From CAWACC01 sp964390695 (GTDB lineage Bacteria; Chlamydiota; Chlamydiia; Chlamydiales; Parachlamydiaceae): 17,317 nucleotides of DNA. The translations under genes and the position numbers were made by a program. This document shows positions 15,359 through 17,317 of this stretch, piece after piece (position 1 is the first letter of the stretch; every line of letters starts with the position of its first letter). The notes under the pieces were generated by a model. It did no database searches and was not told where the DNA came from. It saw only the letters and a program-made list of their open reading frames with translations. The DNA lies in NCBI GenBank assembly GCA_964390695.1, contig CAYMKI010000055.1:1-17317 (forward strand), written 5' to 3'.

Positions 15359-15381
15359 TTGAGTTTATTTTCGCAACTCAA
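15359..15381. other. 7-bp hairpin upstream of lpxC
   Basis: TTGAGTT and AACTCAA flank a 9-nt loop in the gap between lnt and lpxC. No T tract follows on the minus strand in a terminator-like position (AATAATTT follows). It may be an operator-like site or a weak terminator of lnt. Confidence 0.25.
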
Positions 15382-15428
15382 AATAGATGTAAACTGTATT
15401 TTTTTTTCTGGACACAAATACTCGCCAT
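15378..15428 (-). CDS. Possible 16-codon leader ORF between lnt and lpxC
   Basis: An ATG-started ORF, MASICVQKKKYSLHLF, ends ahead of lpxC. A strong AGGAGG (15446-15441) lies upstream but with a 12-nt spacer, longer than usual. That AGGAG can pair with CTCCT at 15459-15455, which would hide it. The peptide resembles nothing I know. It could be chance, or a leader peptide influencing lpxC expression. Confidence 0.2.
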   Translation of the reverse strand: MASICVQKKKYSLHLF

Positions 15429-15441
15429 AAATATAATCAAC

Positions 15442-15459
15442 CTCCTATATTTCAAGGAG
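15442..15459 (-). promoter_or_regulatory. Hairpin that could mask a Shine-Dalgarno sequence
   Basis: On the minus strand CTCCT (15459-15455), an 8-nt loop and AGGAG (15446-15442) form a 5-bp stem. The right arm is the best ribosome-site match in the lnt-lpxC gap. Stem strength is low, so a role in control is speculative. Confidence 0.25.
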
Positions 15460-15472
15460 ATATAGATAGGTT

Positions 15473-17154
15473 TCAAGAACGCCTTCGCCTGTTTTGAAAA
15501 GAACATATAGCGATCGCACTTAAGCTTATCCCAACGATCAACCAATCTCCATAATAGCTATATAGGGTGTTATAGGAATAAAGAGGCACTGCTACTCTTA
15601 TAGAATCTGAAATAGCTTCGATATTTTCACCTGATTCCCCCAGCTGTCCTACAATTCTTCCTAAGCTATCCAATCCGGCCGTGATGCCAGTGTTGCATGC
15701 TCTCAGCAAAGGTATGCCATTCTCCACCGTCCTTAGCCGCGCATGGTCGAAGTGTTGATAAATCAGTTGTGAATTCGGATACCAAATATCGCTAGTCAAA
15801 TTCAGCAAGATCTCAGCCCCCTTCTGTCTATTTTCCCGCATCATATGTCCATATGTCTCTTCATAGCAGATCGACAAGCCCATCTTGACCTTTCCTTCAA
15901 AAACTTTGGCTTCTTTACCGTGAGTAAAAGAACCTGTTAAGCCATAAGCTTGGGCCAAACCTTGAACAAAGGAAAAAGGTATATATTCTCCCATCGGGAC
16001 CAACACCCTTTTCTCATAACGCATGACCTTGAAGGCATTATCTTCCAAAATCAGGGGAACAAAATGCAAAGCAGAACTGTAGTACTCTCTTAAGCCTTCG
16101 TGTATATCCTCGGCATCTTCCAATCCCACAACAACATCCGTGTCAAACAGGTTGGCCAAGGCCTGTATCCAGTAAGCGTTGCTCACCATCCAAACACTCC
16201 CCTTGGAGCTTTCTTGAGGATAGGCTAAAGGAAAATCCAATGGAGGAAGTTGCTTTAAGGCGTCATACCCATACTCTTCAGCAAAAGCCTGTTTGACAAC
16301 AGAATACGGATAAACAAATGAATAGGTGCCATACGGCAACACACTTTCCGGCAGCAGCAGCAAATCGCCCTTTTCACCCACATATTTGCGTGTAATATGT
16401 AAAATCTGACGCCATTCCTTAAGGATCAATTGTAAGAATTCCTTGCGATCCGTTATCTTTAAAGCTTCTTCCGCAGGAAATGAAGGNNNNNNNNNNGTAT
16501 AGCGGTAAACACATGCTTAGGATCCATTTTTTGCTCATGGTAATATATATGGAAAAACCCATATATATATGGAAGCATTGCCAGAAAAACCCACATTGCC
16601 GCTTGTTTGAGTTTAAAGCCTTCCAAAGCTGTCTTCGCAGCAATAAGATTAACTAGCATTACCCAAAATGAAAGCCCATAGATACCCCACAGAGAGGCAA
16701 ATTGCATGGTGTATATGTTTGCGCTCCAAGCTAAGCCGATGGGATTGAATGAAAAGCCCGATAGCACAAACAGACGGCTCCACTCCATCAACACCCACAA
16801 TCCTGACAAAGCTAGTATCGCAGAATAGTGAGAAAGTCTACGTCGTTCGATAAAATATCCTACGACTCCAAACTGTATTCCCAGCCACAAAGCTAATGCT
16901 ACATATACGAAGTAGATATACAGGTAAGGATGTGAAACCATCCAAGATAACTGAACCAACTGCACGGCAAAAAACCATAACGTAGCGGCCAGGAATCGCT
17001 GCCTGGGACTCTTCATCTCGCAAAGACCCAAGAAAAAGAGCCCAAAGCCTAAAGTAGCCGTTATCTGGGAGCAAATCGCGCTCCATGCCGGCTGACCAAA
17101 GGCTACTATTATGAAAGAGATCAAAGCATAGATAAGTGGTTTCTTTGTGTCCAT
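15473..17154 (-). CDS. lnt: Apolipoprotein N-acyltransferase, interrupted by an assembly gap
   Basis: Lnt adds the third acyl chain to lipoproteins in the inner membrane. The N-terminal ~225 residues (17154 to the gap) hold several membrane helices. The C-terminal part is a nitrilase-like domain with the triad: Glu in LLLLPES, Lys in YEKRVLVPMGEY and Cys in LSICYEE; the DIWYPN and NGIPLLRACNTG segments are also typical. The two halves are in different frames across the ten Ns. The downstream frame stays open to the gap (PSFPAEEALKI before the apparent TTG start at 16429), so this is one gene with a badly sized gap, not two genes or a true frameshift. Total length near 560 residues matches the family. 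A last hydrophobic helix (WLIVGISLSAIAIC) precedes the basic C-terminus. AAGAGA lies 6 nt before the ATG. Confidence 0.93.
16487..16496. other. Assembly gap of ten Ns inside lnt
   Basis: Ten Ns mark unknown sequence. To join the two lnt frames the true number of missing bases must leave remainder 2 when divided by 3 (2, 5, 8, 11, 14 and so on), so ten cannot be the real length. The gap falls where the membrane part meets the nitrilase domain, usually a short segment like (A)LVQ. Confidence 0.95.
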
Positions 17155-17274
17155 AAAGTTCTCTTAGGGCTATGTGGTTCAATCTTAAATTTCAGAATTT
17201 TGCAACTCCCTCTTCAGTTTGCACTGTTTTAGATAATAAAAATAATTTTCAAAAAACACAGACTCGATAATATA

Positions 17275-17308
17275 CAGGCTTGAAAAGCCCTAAGGTTACA
17301 GCCCAGGT
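17275..17308 (+). repeat. Dispersed 34-nt repeat, copy B
   Basis: Matches 6361-6394 at 30 of 34 positions. It lies 120 nt upstream of the lnt start codon and continues as CGAGCGGAG to the window edge, a continuation not shared with copy A. The rest of the element is outside the window. Confidence 0.7.
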
Positions 17309-17317
17309 CGAGCGGAG

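Noticed and set aside
16419..16643. Short minus-strand ORF spanning the N gap
   Set aside because: Wrong frame of lnt; both lnt frames beside it carry recognisable Lnt sequence.

Overview
The window looks like a chromosomal segment of a Chlamydiae bacterium, most likely an environmental (Parachlamydiales-type) amoeba symbiont rather than a Chlamydia pathogen. The strongest pointer is the minus-strand order lnt-lpxC-fabZ-lpxA-fmt, which from memory is the chlamydial arrangement (CT534-CT530 in C. trachomatis). The second pointer is a block of eukaryotic-like or host-directed proteins: an F-box protein, a kinase-like protein and a candidate inclusion-membrane (Inc-like) protein. Genus and species cannot be read from the sequence alone.

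Layout. (1) 2-1471, plus strand: the 3' part of lemA followed by htpX, an envelope quality-control pair. (2) 1472-1778: a non-coding stretch with a strong palindrome. (3) 1779-8760: an AT-richer accessory block holding an F-box protein (minus), a divergently transcribed 982-residue protein-kinase-like protein (plus), a 600-bp gap with two kinds of degenerate repeat, and a 609-residue protein with a bilobed hydrophobic hairpin, three ~75-residue repeats and a long C-terminal helical region (plus). (4) 8750-10060, minus: a DUF202 membrane protein and a 2H-phosphoesterase (2'-5' RNA ligase-like) protein with a basic tail. (5) 10137-17154, minus: lnt, lpxC, fabZ, lpxA, fmt, a SurA-like periplasmic folding factor and rsmA/ksgA, tightly packed. 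An assembly gap of ten Ns lies inside lnt.

How the genes fit together. lpxC, fabZ and lpxA share the (R)-3-hydroxyacyl-ACP precursor pool for lipid A and phospholipids; lnt finishes lipoproteins; the SurA-like protein would serve the periplasm; fmt and rsmA serve translation. LemA/HtpX belong to membrane protein quality control. The accessory block is best read as host-interaction genes. Its most interesting possibility is that the divergent F-box and kinase-like proteins act on a common host process, since many eukaryotic F-box proteins recognise phosphorylated targets. That link is inference only.

No tRNA, rRNA, CRISPR array or complete insertion sequence was seen.
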